This document shows positions 10,490 through 18,235 of a stretch of 64,000 nt of DNA, piece after piece. Under the pieces are notes generated by a model. It made no database searches. It was given only the letters and a program-made list of their open reading frames with translations, and was not told where the DNA came from. The stretch's first letter is position 1, and each line of letters starts with the position of its first letter. The DNA is from Castellaniella defragrans (GTDB lineage Bacteria > Pseudomonadota > Gammaproteobacteria > Burkholderiales > Burkholderiaceae_B), in the NCBI RefSeq assembly GCF_014203015.1, contig NZ_JACHIB010000007.1, positions 63,634-127,633 of the forward strand. The letters are read 5' to 3'. Made by a program: the position numbers and the translations under genes.

Positions 10490-11170
10490 TCAGAATTTGA
10501 AGCGCGACCGCGCCGTGCCGCGCAGGGGCTTCACGTAGGTGTCGAAGATCGAGTCGGTCTCGAAGTTGGCGGCGCTGGTGCGCGTGATGCGGCACACCGT
10601 CATGATCGGGCTGTGGCCGACGATGGCCACCATGCGGCCGCCCACGGCCAGCTGGTATTTCAGCGCGTCGGGCACCGAGGGGACCGAGCCGGTGATCAGG
10701 ATGGCGTCGTATTCGGCCGTGCCCCAGCCGGCATGCGCGTCGCCCGTTTCCACGGTGACGTTGGCGACCTGGCTGCGTGCGAGGTTCGCCTGCGCGAAGG
10801 CCGACAGGCGGCTTTCGAGCTCGATGCTGGTGACCTGCTGGCACAGCCGCGACAGCAGGGCGGCCTGGTAGCCCGAGCCCGTGCCGATTTCCAGCACGCA
10901 GTCCGTGGGCTGGAGCCGCAGTTCCTCGGCCAGCCTGGCCTCGACCTTGGGGGACAGCATGGTCTCGCGGGTGTCGACGCCGTCGATCACCAGCGGCAGT
11001 TCCGTGTCCGTGAAGGCCAGGGCGCGCATCTGCGGCGGGACGAAGCGTTCGCGGGGCATGTCGAAGACGGCCTGCAGCACCCGTTCGTCCTGGACGTTCC
11101 AGGGGCGGATCTGCTGTTCGACCATGTTGAAGCGGGCACGATCGGCGTCGGCGATGTCGTTGACGTTCAT
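10490..11170 (-). CDS. Protein-L-isoaspartate O-methyltransferase family protein
   Basis: 226 residues of the PCMT fold with SAM-binding motif VLEIGTGSGYQAALLS. The N-terminus NMVEQQIRPWNV is typical of the proteobacterial PCMT-like group, which diverges from classical Pcm near the isoaspartate site, so true repair activity is uncertain. It is transcribed alone: rfaE2 faces it and thiD lies 87 bp upstream on the same strand. A consensus -10 element sits in that gap. Confidence 0.85.
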   Translation of the reverse strand: MNVNDIADADRARFNMVEQQIRPWNVQDERVLQAVFDMPRERFVPPQMRALAFTDTELPLVIDGVDTRETMLSPKVEARLAEELRLQPTDCVLEIGTGSGYQAALLSRLCQQVTSIELESRLSAFAQANLARSQVANVTVETGDAHAGWGTAEYDAILITGSVPSVPDALKYQLAVGGRMVAIVGHSPIMTVCRITRTSAANFETDSIFDTYVKPLRGTARSRFKF

Positions 11171-11183
11171 GTCGCGGGAGTAC

Positions 11184-11213
11184 CTGAGGTTGATTCGACT
11201 GAGGTTGATTCGA
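11184..11213. repeat. Perfect 15-bp tandem duplication in the pcm leader
   Basis: CTGAGGTTGATTCGA occurs twice with no spacer, 13 bp upstream of the pcm start and just downstream of its presumed -10, so it would be transcribed into the 5' leader. Confidence 0.9.
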
Positions 11214-11218
11214 GTCCG

Positions 11219-11224
11219 ATTATA
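11219..11224 (-). promoter_or_regulatory. -10 element for pcm
   Basis: Perfect TATAAT on the minus strand, 49 bp upstream of the ATG. I see no good -35 at 16-18 bp. Confidence 0.5.
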
Positions 11225-11257
11225 GGCCAGCGACCCGGCCGATGGCTTTGAGGCGGG

Positions 11258-12082
11258 TCAGTCTTGCGGCTTGGGCCACAGGGCGTGGAAGTGATGCACC
11301 GGCCCGTGGCCCGAGCCGACCTGGAGCTGGCCGGAGGCGGCGATGGCGCGTTCCAGCCAGGCCTTGGCATGCCGCGCGGCCTCGGGCACGCCCGGGGCGC
11401 GCGGCAGCAGGGCGGCCATCGCCGCCGACAGCGTGCAGCCGGTGCCGTGGGTGTTGGGCGTGTCGATGCGCCGGCCCGGCAGCTCGATCAGCCGGTCGCC
11501 GTCGTGCAGCAGGTCGATGGTGTCGTCGCCCGGCAGGTGTCCGCCTTTCAGGAAGACCCAGCGCTCGCCGTCGTCGGCCAGCAGCCGGCGCAGGCGCTCG
11601 GCGACGCGGCGCATGTCCTTGAGGTTGTCGGCGGGGCTCTGGCCCAGCAGCACGCCGGCTTCGGGCAGGTTGGGGGTGATGACGGTGGCCAGCGGGATCA
11701 GGCCTTCGCGCAGGGCGTCCACGGCCTGGCGTTCCAGCAGGTGGTCGCCGCTCTTGGCGACCATCACCGGGTCCAGCACCAGGTGCGCCGGCTTCCAGTG
11801 CGCCAGCCGGTCGGCCACGACGCGGGTGACGCCGGCCTGGCCCAGCATGCCGATCTTCACGGCGTCCACGCGCACGTCGGCGAACAGCGTGTCGATCTGG
11901 GTTGCGACGAATTCCGGCGGCACGGGGAAAATGCCGGTGACCGCCTGCGTGTTCTGCGCGGTCAGCGCGGCGATCACGGCCATGCCGTAGGCGCCCAGGG
12001 CGCTCATGGTCTTGACGTCGGCGAGGACGCCGGCCCCGCCCGAGGGGTCCACGCCGGCAATCGACAGGGTATTGGGGATCAT
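11258..12082 (-). CDS. thiD: Bifunctional hydroxymethylpyrimidine kinase/phosphomethylpyrimidine kinase
   Basis: Two successive phosphorylations make HMP-PP for thiamine. The 274 residues show the ribokinase-family pattern: N-terminal SIAGVDPSGGAGVLADVKT, the family segment VLDPVMVAKSGDHLL and the anion-hole motif NTHGTGCTLSAA. Start ATG 12082 has GGAG about 9 nt upstream; a longer in-frame extension would run into thiG antisense-free sequence but lacks similarity. It lies 71 bp downstream of thiG on the same strand and is probably co-transcribed with it. Confidence 0.95.
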   Translation of the reverse strand: MIPNTLSIAGVDPSGGAGVLADVKTMSALGAYGMAVIAALTAQNTQAVTGIFPVPPEFVATQIDTLFADVRVDAVKIGMLGQAGVTRVVADRLAHWKPAHLVLDPVMVAKSGDHLLERQAVDALREGLIPLATVITPNLPEAGVLLGQSPADNLKDMRRVAERLRRLLADDGERWVFLKGGHLPGDDTIDLLHDGDRLIELPGRRIDTPNTHGTGCTLSAAMAALLPRAPGVPEAARHAKAWLERAIAASGQLQVGSGHGPVHHFHALWPKPQD

Positions 12083-12153
12083 CGCAGGCTCCGTGCGGAT
12101 GGGGCCGGGGCCGGGGCTGGCGCTGGCGCGCCCCGGCGTGCGCGGCCGAGGGC

Positions 12154-12957
12154 TCAGGCGGCCCGGGTCGAGGGCAGCAGGCCTTCGGTGGGCGAACTGG
12201 GATCGGCGTCGTAGTACTTGCGCTTGATGCGGCCTGCCAGGTAGGCCTCGCGTCCGGCCTCCACGCCCAGGCGCATGGCGCGCGCCATGCGGATCGGGTC
12301 GCGCGCGCCGGCGATGGCGGTGTTCATCAGGATCGCGTCGCAGCCCAGTTCCATGGCGATGGCGGCATCCGAGGCCGTGCCCACGCCGGCGTCCACCAGC
12401 ACCGGGACGCGGGCCTGGTCGATGATCAGGCGCAGGTTCCAGGGGTTGACGATGCCCATGCCCGAGCCGATCAGCGAGGCCAGCGGCATCACCGCCGCCA
12501 CGCCGATGTCTTCCAGCATGCGGCACTGGATCGGGTCGTCGCTGCAATACACCATGACCTGGAAGCCGTCGGCCACCAGCGTGCGCGCGGCGGCCAGGGT
12601 TTCCGGCATGTTGGGGAACAGGTTGCCGGAGTCGCCCAGGACTTCGAGCTTGACCAGGTTGTGGCCGTCCAGCAGCTCGCGCGCCAGGCGCAGCGTGCGC
12701 ACGGCGTCCTCGGCGGTGTAGCAGCCAGCCGTGTTCGGCAGGATGGTGTAGCGGTCCGGCGACAGGAAATCCAGCAGGTTGGGCTCGCCCGGGTTCTGGC
12801 CGATGTTGGTGCGGCGGATGGCGACGGTGACGATCTCGGCGCCGCTGGCCTCGATGGCCTCGCGGGTCTGGCTGAAGTCGCGGTATTTGCCGGTGCCGAC
12901 CAGCAGGCGGGAATGGAAGACGCGGTCGGCGATGGTGAGGGTGTCTGGGGAGGTCAT
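12154..12957 (-). CDS. thiG: Thiazole synthase
   Basis: Forms thiazole phosphate from DXP, a glycine imine and ThiS-thiocarboxylate. The 267 residues include the N-terminal [13 protein letters not shown], the substrate-lysine segment VKLEVLGD and the phosphate-binding [18 protein letters not shown], ending in a typical C-terminal [15 protein letters not shown]. No thiS precedes it, although thiS-thiG adjacency is common, so the sulfur carrier must be encoded elsewhere. I looked for a TPP riboswitch in the 282 bp upstream and did not find one. Confidence 0.95.
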   Translation of the reverse strand: MTSPDTLTIADRVFHSRLLVGTGKYRDFSQTREAIEASGAEIVTVAIRRTNIGQNPGEPNLLDFLSPDRYTILPNTAGCYTAEDAVRTLRLARELLDGHNLVKLEVLGDSGNLFPNMPETLAAARTLVADGFQVMVYCSDDPIQCRMLEDIGVAAVMPLASLIGSGMGIVNPWNLRLIIDQARVPVLVDAGVGTASDAAIAMELGCDAILMNTAIAGARDPIRMARAMRLGVEAGREAYLAGRIKRKYYDADPSSPTEGLLPSTRAA

Positions 12958-13094
12958 GGGTGTGTTCGTGGCATGGCGCGTGGGGCTCGTCTTGGCCCGG
13001 CTCGTTCGTAAGGATAATCCATTTGGATTCTGGATTGGTCTTGCACGCCAGGGGGGCGTTGTGCGAAGACTGTGCGCCGTTTGGGAAAGGAGAT

Positions 13095-13145
13095 ATGACA
13101 AAAGGCTATTTTGTAAATTTGTGTGAACGGCTGCGCACCGTTTAA
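13095..13145 (+). CDS. Possible 16-residue peptide or leader ORF
   Basis: ATG 13095 follows AAAGGAGAT at good spacing and encodes 16 codons ending TAA, rich in A/T unlike the surroundings. It lies in the 282-bp gap between thiG (minus) and the lipoprotein operon (plus), which otherwise shows no gene. It could be a leader of the downstream operon or chance. No homology can be judged at this length. Confidence 0.2.
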   Translation: MTKGYFVNLCERLRTV

Positions 13146-13239
13146 GATGGCACGGGCTTGGCTGATTGAGCGATGTCGCGCGGGACCGCGCCGGCTATCG
13201 GCCGATGGAGCCGACGGGTTTCAACATGGGAGAAGCCAG

Positions 13240-14088
13240 ATGAAGGGGAACAAGAAGGCGCTGGCCGCCGTGCTGGTTGCGTCCGTTTTCGCCGCCGGCT
13301 GCGCAACGGATGGCAGCGGCGGCTGGGGGACCAAACAGTCGATCGGCACGGCCGTCGGCGCCGTGGCGGGGGTGTTGCTGGGCAGCCAGATCGGTGGCGG
13401 GTCGGGCCGGACAGTGGCGATGATCGTCGGCGCCTTCGCTGGCGGCGCGCTGGGCAATTGGATCGGCTCCAGCCTGGACGCCCAGGACCAGGAGGCACTG
13501 GCGGCAAGCACCCAGCGCGCGCTCGCCAGCGGCCAGACGGAAACCTGGACGTCCGATCATAGCGGCGCATCCGCCGTGATCCGGCCTGTGTCGTCCGAAA
13601 CCAAAACGCAGCAGGCAACCGTCAAGCGTTCCGAAAAGATCGTCCAGGTGCAGAACCTGGCGGCGCTCAACGAGACCTGGCAGGCAGCCTCGTCGGTCAA
13701 TCTGCGTGCGGCGCCGACGGCCTCGGCCACCAAGGTGGGCGGTCTGGCCAGCGGTCAGACGTTCACGGCGCTGGGCCGCACCAGCGACAACTGGATCGCC
13801 GTGGGCCGCAAGGGGGTGACGGTGGGCTATGTGTATGGTCCGTTGGTCAAGCCGGTTGTTGTCGCCAAGGCGGATCAGGCGGTGGACCTGGACGGGATCT
13901 CGGTGGCCCAGGCCAGGACGCAGGGCTTTGACTTGGACACCATCGAGCCTGCCCGGCCGGTGGTCGAGCAGGTGGCCGTGCAGACGACGTGCCGCACCAT
14001 GCAGTATGACGTCACGACGGCCAAGGGCAGCGAGTCCAAGACGGTCAATGCCTGCCAGGCTCCCGACGGCGCGTGGCAGATCGGGTGA
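13240..14088 (+). CDS. Outer-membrane lipoprotein with glycine zipper and SH3 domain
   Basis: 282 residues. A lipoprotein signal ends in FAAG-C21. A glycine-zipper segment follows (about 33-75, GTAVGAVAGVLLGSQIGGGSG), as in 17-kDa surface antigens. A bacterial SH3 domain lies at about 148-206 (VNLRAAPTASATKVGGL, then WIAVG), and a C-terminal Cys-containing motif (CRTMQYDV to ACQAPDGAW) matches the end of the surface-antigen family. ATG 13240 has GGGAG upstream. The stop is 5 bp before the next gene, so these are co-transcribed. SH3 domains of this type often bind peptidoglycan; the role here is unknown. Confidence 0.85.
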   Translation: MKGNKKALAAVLVASVFAAGCATDGSGGWGTKQSIGTAVGAVAGVLLGSQIGGGSGRTVAMIVGAFAGGALGNWIGSSLDAQDQEALAASTQRALASGQTETWTSDHSGASAVIRPVSSETKTQQATVKRSEKIVQVQNLAALNETWQAASSVNLRAAPTASATKVGGLASGQTFTALGRTSDNWIAVGRKGVTVGYVYGPLVKPVVVAKADQAVDLDGISVAQARTQGFDLDTIEPARPVVEQVAVQTTCRTMQYDVTTAKGSESKTVNACQAPDGAWQIG

Positions 14089-14093
14089 GGCTC

Positions 14094-16154
14094 ATGAATC
14101 AGCGTGTCCTTGCCGTCGCCCTGGCGGGTGCTTTCGCATGGGGTCCGGCATGGGCCGATTCCTTCCGCCTGGCTTTCTCCAAGGCGGAAAACGTCGAGAT
14201 CTTCGTCGAGCATGCGGCGGGTGCGCCCTGGTGCTCCGCCACCCCGGATCTGCGGGTCGTCTATCATGGTGCGCCGGATCCGGCTGCGCTGGAGCGCCTG
14301 CTTCCCAAGCTGGGCGCCTTGCTCGGACAGCAATGCCCGCAGGCCGAGACCGTGACCTGGCGCAGCCAGGATGGAGCGGGCAAGGCGGTGGCTGAGGGCA
14401 GCGGCAGCAAGGCAGAACATTGGAGGCCGGTTATGGCCGCGGTCTCGTCGCCTGTTCTCGTGGGGTCCGCTCCTGTAGCGTCCGCGGCACCTGCGCCTGA
14501 AGTTGCGCCGACGCCCGCCGTCGCTCCAGTTCCCGCCGTGGCGCAGCTTCCGGCGGCGCCCGCATCGGCCGCGGCGCCGGCCGCCGGGCAGGCCGATGCT
14601 CCATCCGCCTCGCCGGCCGTTGCGGCGAAGGGCGCGGTGGAGCAGACTGCCGCTGCACAGCCACAGCCACAGCCACAGCCACAGCCACAGCCACAGCCAC
14701 AGCCACAGCCACAGCCACAGCCACAGCCACAGCCACAGCCACAAGCGAAATCCCAGGCCCCGCAGGCGGAGACTGAAAATGCGGCTGCGGTAGCCGTTCG
14801 GGCGCAGGCCGCGCGATACGCCAGCCTGGGACCGGCTGGTTTTACCGTGGGTGATTGGCAACCGGAAAGCGAAGCGGATGTTCTGGCGAAGTCTTCATTC
14901 ATCCGAGAGTTGTCGGATCAGAACGGCTGCAAAGTCCGGATCGGCTATCGTCTGGATGACGAGGATGCCAAATATGTCTCTCTGCTGAGTTCGGGCCTGA
15001 GCTGCGATGCGGCGGGCCGTGCCCAAGGTGTGGGCGGCCTGACGCTGCGGCGGTCCGATGGCGCGGTAATCTCGCAGGAGCGCAAGGTTTATTTCCTTGA
15101 TGGCTATGCCTTCAACACGCCGGTCCAGTCAGCCCGGCTGGCAGGGACCAATGGCCAGGATGTGGTCTGGTTCAGCCTGGGCCATGACGCGAAGGACCAG
15201 TCGTACTTTCTCCTGCGAGCCGCAGTGTTTGCATGGGGATCGGGTTTGCTGCCTCTGCGAGTGCGGCCGGACCTGGACGTATTGACTGCTCAGGAGTCCA
15301 GCTTTCGTCAGGCGGCGGATATTTCCCGGCAGGTCGATGCGGCGCTACATGCCTTGCAGAACGTCGCCTTGCCGGATGCGACAGAAGTGAGCGTCCGGTT
15401 TGCCGATAGTCTGGAAGGGGTCGTCAACCAGGATCGAGAGCGCATGATGTATGCCATTAATGCGGACCGGGCCTGGAATTACCGGCAGCGCCAGGCGGTT
15501 GGCGAGTGGAGGTTCCGGCTGGATCAGGGCGTCAACTACGTCTTCGCGCGTGAAAAGCGGCGGGCTGACGAGGAGCGCGAGCGCAAGCGTCAGGCGGAGT
15601 TCCAGGAGCAGCAGCGCCAACAGCAATTGGCCTGGGAAAAGCGTCGGGAACTGGAAAGCCAGGCTCGCGAGGCCGAGCACCAGTTGCGGCAATACGAGAA
15701 TCTGGTGGCGGAAGCCCGGCGAGGCCCGGACGGCGCATTGAAGCGCCATTTCGTCAGATCTGACCGCTATATTCCATTGCAGGGTGGCGTCTATGCGCGT
15801 TTGTATGGCGGCGGCTCCATTCCTTTCCGGCGGATCGTCCATGTCAGCGGCCGTGACGGCGACGAGGCCAAGGTCGACTTCCCCTACGATCTACGGATCG
15901 CGGGTCTCAAGGAGGTGAAAGAAGCCTGGTATGTCGTCGCCGGTGAGGCACGCGTGGATGAAACGCGTCAGGATGCGGATGGCCTTGCGCTGACGGTGGT
16001 GACACCGGATCCGGCAGGCGGCCTGCGGGTGTGCGAAGAAAAAGGGTGCGCGGACTTGGCCGAGCCCCTGACGGTGATGCGCTTGCTGTCGGGGCGGTCA
16101 GATTGGACGCCGGAGTCTGCTCGGGCGTTGATCGATCAGGCACGAGCCAGGTAA
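14094..16154 (+). CDS. Unrecognised secreted protein with a (PQ)14 linker and coiled coil
   Basis: 686 residues, function not recognised. A signal peptide (about 1-22, cleavage after AWA) leads into a small Cys-containing domain (about 23-100), an Ala/Pro-rich stretch, a tract of 14 Pro-Gln dipeptides (residues about 189-217), a globular region (about 240-470), a strongly charged coiled coil (about 485-545, rich in Arg, Glu and Gln) and a C-terminal domain with a CEEKGC pair. ATG 14094 has GAGG 5 nt upstream; an earlier in-frame codon at 14073 would overlap the lipoprotein gene. Pro-Gln tracts can be rigid periplasm-spanning linkers, as in TonB-like proteins, but no TonB domain is visible. 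Confidence 0.8.
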   Translation: MNQRVLAVALAGAFAWGPAWADSFRLAFSKAENVEIFVEHAAGAPWCSATPDLRVVYHGAPDPAALERLLPKLGALLGQQCPQAETVTWRSQDGAGKAVAEGSGSKAEHWRPVMAAVSSPVLVGSAPVASAAPAPEVAPTPAVAPVPAVAQLPAAPASAAAPAAGQADAPSASPAVAAKGAVEQTAAAQPQPQPQPQPQPQPQPQPQPQPQPQPQPQAKSQAPQAETENAAAVAVRAQAARYASLGPAGFTVGDWQPESEADVLAKSSFIRELSDQNGCKVRIGYRLDDEDAKYVSLLSSGLSCDAAGRAQGVGGLTLRRSDGAVISQERKVYFLDGYAFNTPVQSARLAGTNGQDVVWFSLGHDAKDQSYFLLRAAVFAWGSGLLPLRVRPDLDVLTAQESSFRQAADISRQVDAALHALQNVALPDATEVSVRFADSLEGVVNQDRERMMYAINADRAWNYRQRQAVGEWRFRLDQGVNYVFAREKRRADEERERKRQAEFQEQQRQQQLAWEKRRELESQAREAEHQLRQYENLVAEARRGPDGALKRHFVRSDRYIPLQGGVYARLYGGGSIPFRRIVHVSGRDGDEAKVDFPYDLRIAGLKEVKEAWYVVAGEARVDETRQDADGLALTVVTPDPAGGLRVCEEKGCADLAEPLTVMRLLSGRSDWTPESARALIDQARAR
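14661..14738 (+). repeat. CCACAG hexanucleotide repeat, 13 perfect copies
   Basis: Thirteen uninterrupted CCACAG units flanked by degenerate copies (GCACAG before, CCACAA after) encode the Pro-Gln tract of the 14094-16154 gene. Copy-number change would shorten or lengthen the linker without shifting the frame. Confidence 0.97.
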
Positions 16155-16173
16155 GGTGGAGAGGACGAACACG

Positions 16174-17193
16174 ATGGACAAGCAGAAAAAGATCCTGGTG
16201 ATCGGCGGCTTGGCGGCTCTGGTGCTGATCGGCGGCTGGCTGGCCGTTTCCCACGTGGCGACCAGCCGTGCCGAGGACAAGTTGTACGCCTTCCTGGACC
16301 GGTACCAACTGCGCGATGCCGTTCATTGGCAAAGCCTGTCGGCGTCACCGTTCGGGACAGCCACCTTGAAGGGAATCACGATTCGCCTCGGAGAAGGCCA
16401 GAACGCGGAGAAGGGGGCGATCGAACGCATCCACCTGTCCGATCTGGAGGACTCCGAGGATCGCAAGAGTGCCAGGGTCGAGGTGACGGGCATTGCCGGA
16501 GGCGATGGCCGCAGCCTCTTGAACCGGACGAGCCTGATCCAGGCCGCTGGCCGCGCCGATTTGCCGCCTTTTTCTCTGACGATGGATTGGCGCCTGGATC
16601 GCAAGGACGACACGGGTGCACTGCATTTCTCCCTGGAACAGCCCAAGGCGTTCGATGGGAAGTTCGATCTGGAACTGAGCCGTGTACGCGACCTGCTTCG
16701 GCTTGCTGATCGCCTGGCCCATGGGGGTGGAGACGATTTTCAGGAACTGGCTGGCGGTTTCGGATTCCTGGGCCCTTTGGGAGCGCTGGCGGTGGTCAGT
16801 CAGAAGATCCAGCAGATGGAGGTTCGTGCCGTGCGAGCCAGCATCCGGGATGAGGGCTATGGCGAGCGGTCCCGTGCGCTTGCCAAGCGGCATGACTTCG
16901 ATGCGGCGCCGGGTGAAGGCTCGGCGGATGTGCAGCGCGAGCGGTGGTTCAAGGAAAAGATCGATGCGGGCCGGGCACAGTGCAAAAAGGACCCCGAGGC
17001 CGCGTTCGGCGGAGCGCCTCTGAGCCGCGACGACTGCCTGGCCTTGCTGGATTTCGTAACGGGGGAGTCTGCCAAGCTGACCGTGAAAATGGAACCCGCG
17101 CGTCCGGTTTCCCTGGAACAGCTATTGGAGGGAGGGTCCAGCCGCGATCCTTATCGTTCTATCCGTCTACTCGAAATGCGGCTGGATAATTAA
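16174..17193 (+). CDS. Unrecognised inner-membrane-anchored protein
   Basis: 339 residues, function not recognised. One N-terminal membrane helix (about 6-28) is followed by a soluble, presumably periplasmic region. The early part (SASPFGTATLKGITIRLGEG) resembles the start of DUF945/AsmA-like membrane-anchored proteins, but I would not assign it. ATG 16174 follows GGAGAGGA; a GTG at 16156 lies within that ribosome-binding sequence and is less likely. It is 19 bp after the previous gene and ends on TTAA shared with the convergent btuF stop. With its two upstream neighbours it makes an outer-membrane lipoprotein, periplasmic protein and inner-membrane protein set. Confidence 0.78.
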   Translation: MDKQKKILVIGGLAALVLIGGWLAVSHVATSRAEDKLYAFLDRYQLRDAVHWQSLSASPFGTATLKGITIRLGEGQNAEKGAIERIHLSDLEDSEDRKSARVEVTGIAGGDGRSLLNRTSLIQAAGRADLPPFSLTMDWRLDRKDDTGALHFSLEQPKAFDGKFDLELSRVRDLLRLADRLAHGGGDDFQELAGGFGFLGPLGALAVVSQKIQQMEVRAVRASIRDEGYGERSRALAKRHDFDAAPGEGSADVQRERWFKEKIDAGRAQCKKDPEAAFGGAPLSRDDCLALLDFVTGESAKLTVKMEPARPVSLEQLLEGGSSRDPYRSIRLLEMRLDN

Positions 17194-18233
17194 TGCGCAT
17201 AGGCATCCCGCAAATCCGCACAGATCGCCTCGGCCGCGTCCACCAGGCGCGGTCCCGGCCGGTGCAACTGGTCGGGATCGACGGCATAGATGCGGTCCGC
17301 GAGGGCGGCGGGCAGGCCGTGCTGGGCCCACCAGGCGCGCCGGGCCGCCAGGGTTTCGCGGCCGTAGGGCGAGACGATCAGCACCTGCGGGTTCAGGTGC
17401 AGCACCGACTCCACGCTGACCTGCGGCGCGGCGATCGCGTGCGTGGCGTAGGGGTTGACGCCGCCGCAGCGCGCCAGCAGGTCGTTGGTCAGGGGGTCGC
17501 GGCCCAGGGTGTATAGCGGGTCGGCGCTGATCTCGATGAAGACGGTCTGCGGCGGGGGCGGCGCTGGCCGCAGGGCGCGGATGCGGCGCTCCAGGCCGCG
17601 CGCGGCGGCGTCGGCGGTGGCGCGGGTGCCCAGACGGTCGCCCAGGTCGCGGATCAGGGCCGGGATGTCGTCCAGCGATTTCGGATTGGCGTAGACCAGG
17701 GGCACGCCCAGAGGCGCCAGGCGCCGTTCCAGAGACCGCGTGCCGTCGGACGGCAGCCAGCCGACCACCAGGGTTGGGCGCAAGGTCAGGATGGTTTCCT
17801 CGCTGAACTGGATGCCGTCGCCGATGCGCGGGATGGCGCGCGCCTCGGGCGGGTAGTCGCTGCGCAGGACGGTGCCGACGATATCGGCACCGGCGCCGGC
17901 GGCGTAGACCAGCTCGGTGGCGTTGGGCGCCAGGGTGACGATGCGGGGCGGCGTGCCGTGCCGGACCGGACCGGTCGCAAGGGGCGCCGCGGCGGCAACG
18001 GGCACGGCAGCGGCCCCTGCGTAGGCGGCCCCGGCATCGGCAACTCCGGCATCGGCAGCCCCGGCATCGGCGATCCCGGCATCGACGGTCCCGGCATCCG
18101 CGGCCCCGGCCCGCGCAAGGTCCGGGCCGGCAACGGCCGCCCAGGCGGCGCACAGGCCCAGGCAGGCGGCGGCCGCCAGGCGCGGCAGGCGCCGCCGCGC
18201 TCCGGCCAAGCCGCCCGCCGTCCGCCGCCGCAT
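17190..18233 (-). CDS. btuF: Cobalamin ABC transporter substrate-binding protein
   Basis: 347 residues. A signal peptide is followed by an unusual Ala-Asp-Ala-Gly-rich low-complexity linker (about 45-80) and then the class III periplasmic binding domain (PRIVTLAPNATELVYAAGAG, VVGWLPSDGT, VYANPKSLDDIPALIRDLG, PLTNDLLARCGG). It starts 2 bp after the btuB stop, so both are in one transcript under the B12 riboswitch. The permease and ATPase (BtuC, BtuD) are not in the window. Assignment as B12-binding rather than another metal chelate rests on btuB and the riboswitch. Confidence 0.88.
   Translation of the reverse strand: MRRRTAGGLAGARRRLPRLAAAACLGLCAAWAAVAGPDLARAGAADAGTVDAGIADAGAADAGVADAGAAYAGAAAVPVAAAAPLATGPVRHGTPPRIVTLAPNATELVYAAGAGADIVGTVLRSDYPPEARAIPRIGDGIQFSEETILTLRPTLVVGWLPSDGTRSLERRLAPLGVPLVYANPKSLDDIPALIRDLGDRLGTRATADAAARGLERRIRALRPAPPPPQTVFIEISADPLYTLGRDPLTNDLLARCGGVNPYATHAIAAPQVSVESVLHLNPQVLIVSPYGRETLAARRAWWAQHGLPAALADRIYAVDPDQLHRPGPRLVDAAEAICADLRDAYAH
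18031..18105. repeat. 15-bp degenerate tandem repeat inside btuF
   Basis: Five units starting CCGGCATCGGC at 18031, 18046, 18061, 18076 and 18091, encoding the Asp-Ala-Gly-rich linker of BtuF on the minus strand. Confidence 0.85.
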
Positions 18234-18235
18234 GG

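Noticed and set aside
12958-13239. TPP riboswitch upstream of thiG
   Set aside because: I looked for the CTGAGA and ACCTGATCTGGATAATGCCAGCG-type core on the minus strand and did not find it.
14661-14738. Phase-variable on/off switch at the hexamer repeat
   Set aside because: The unit is six bases, so copy-number change keeps the frame; only linker length would vary.
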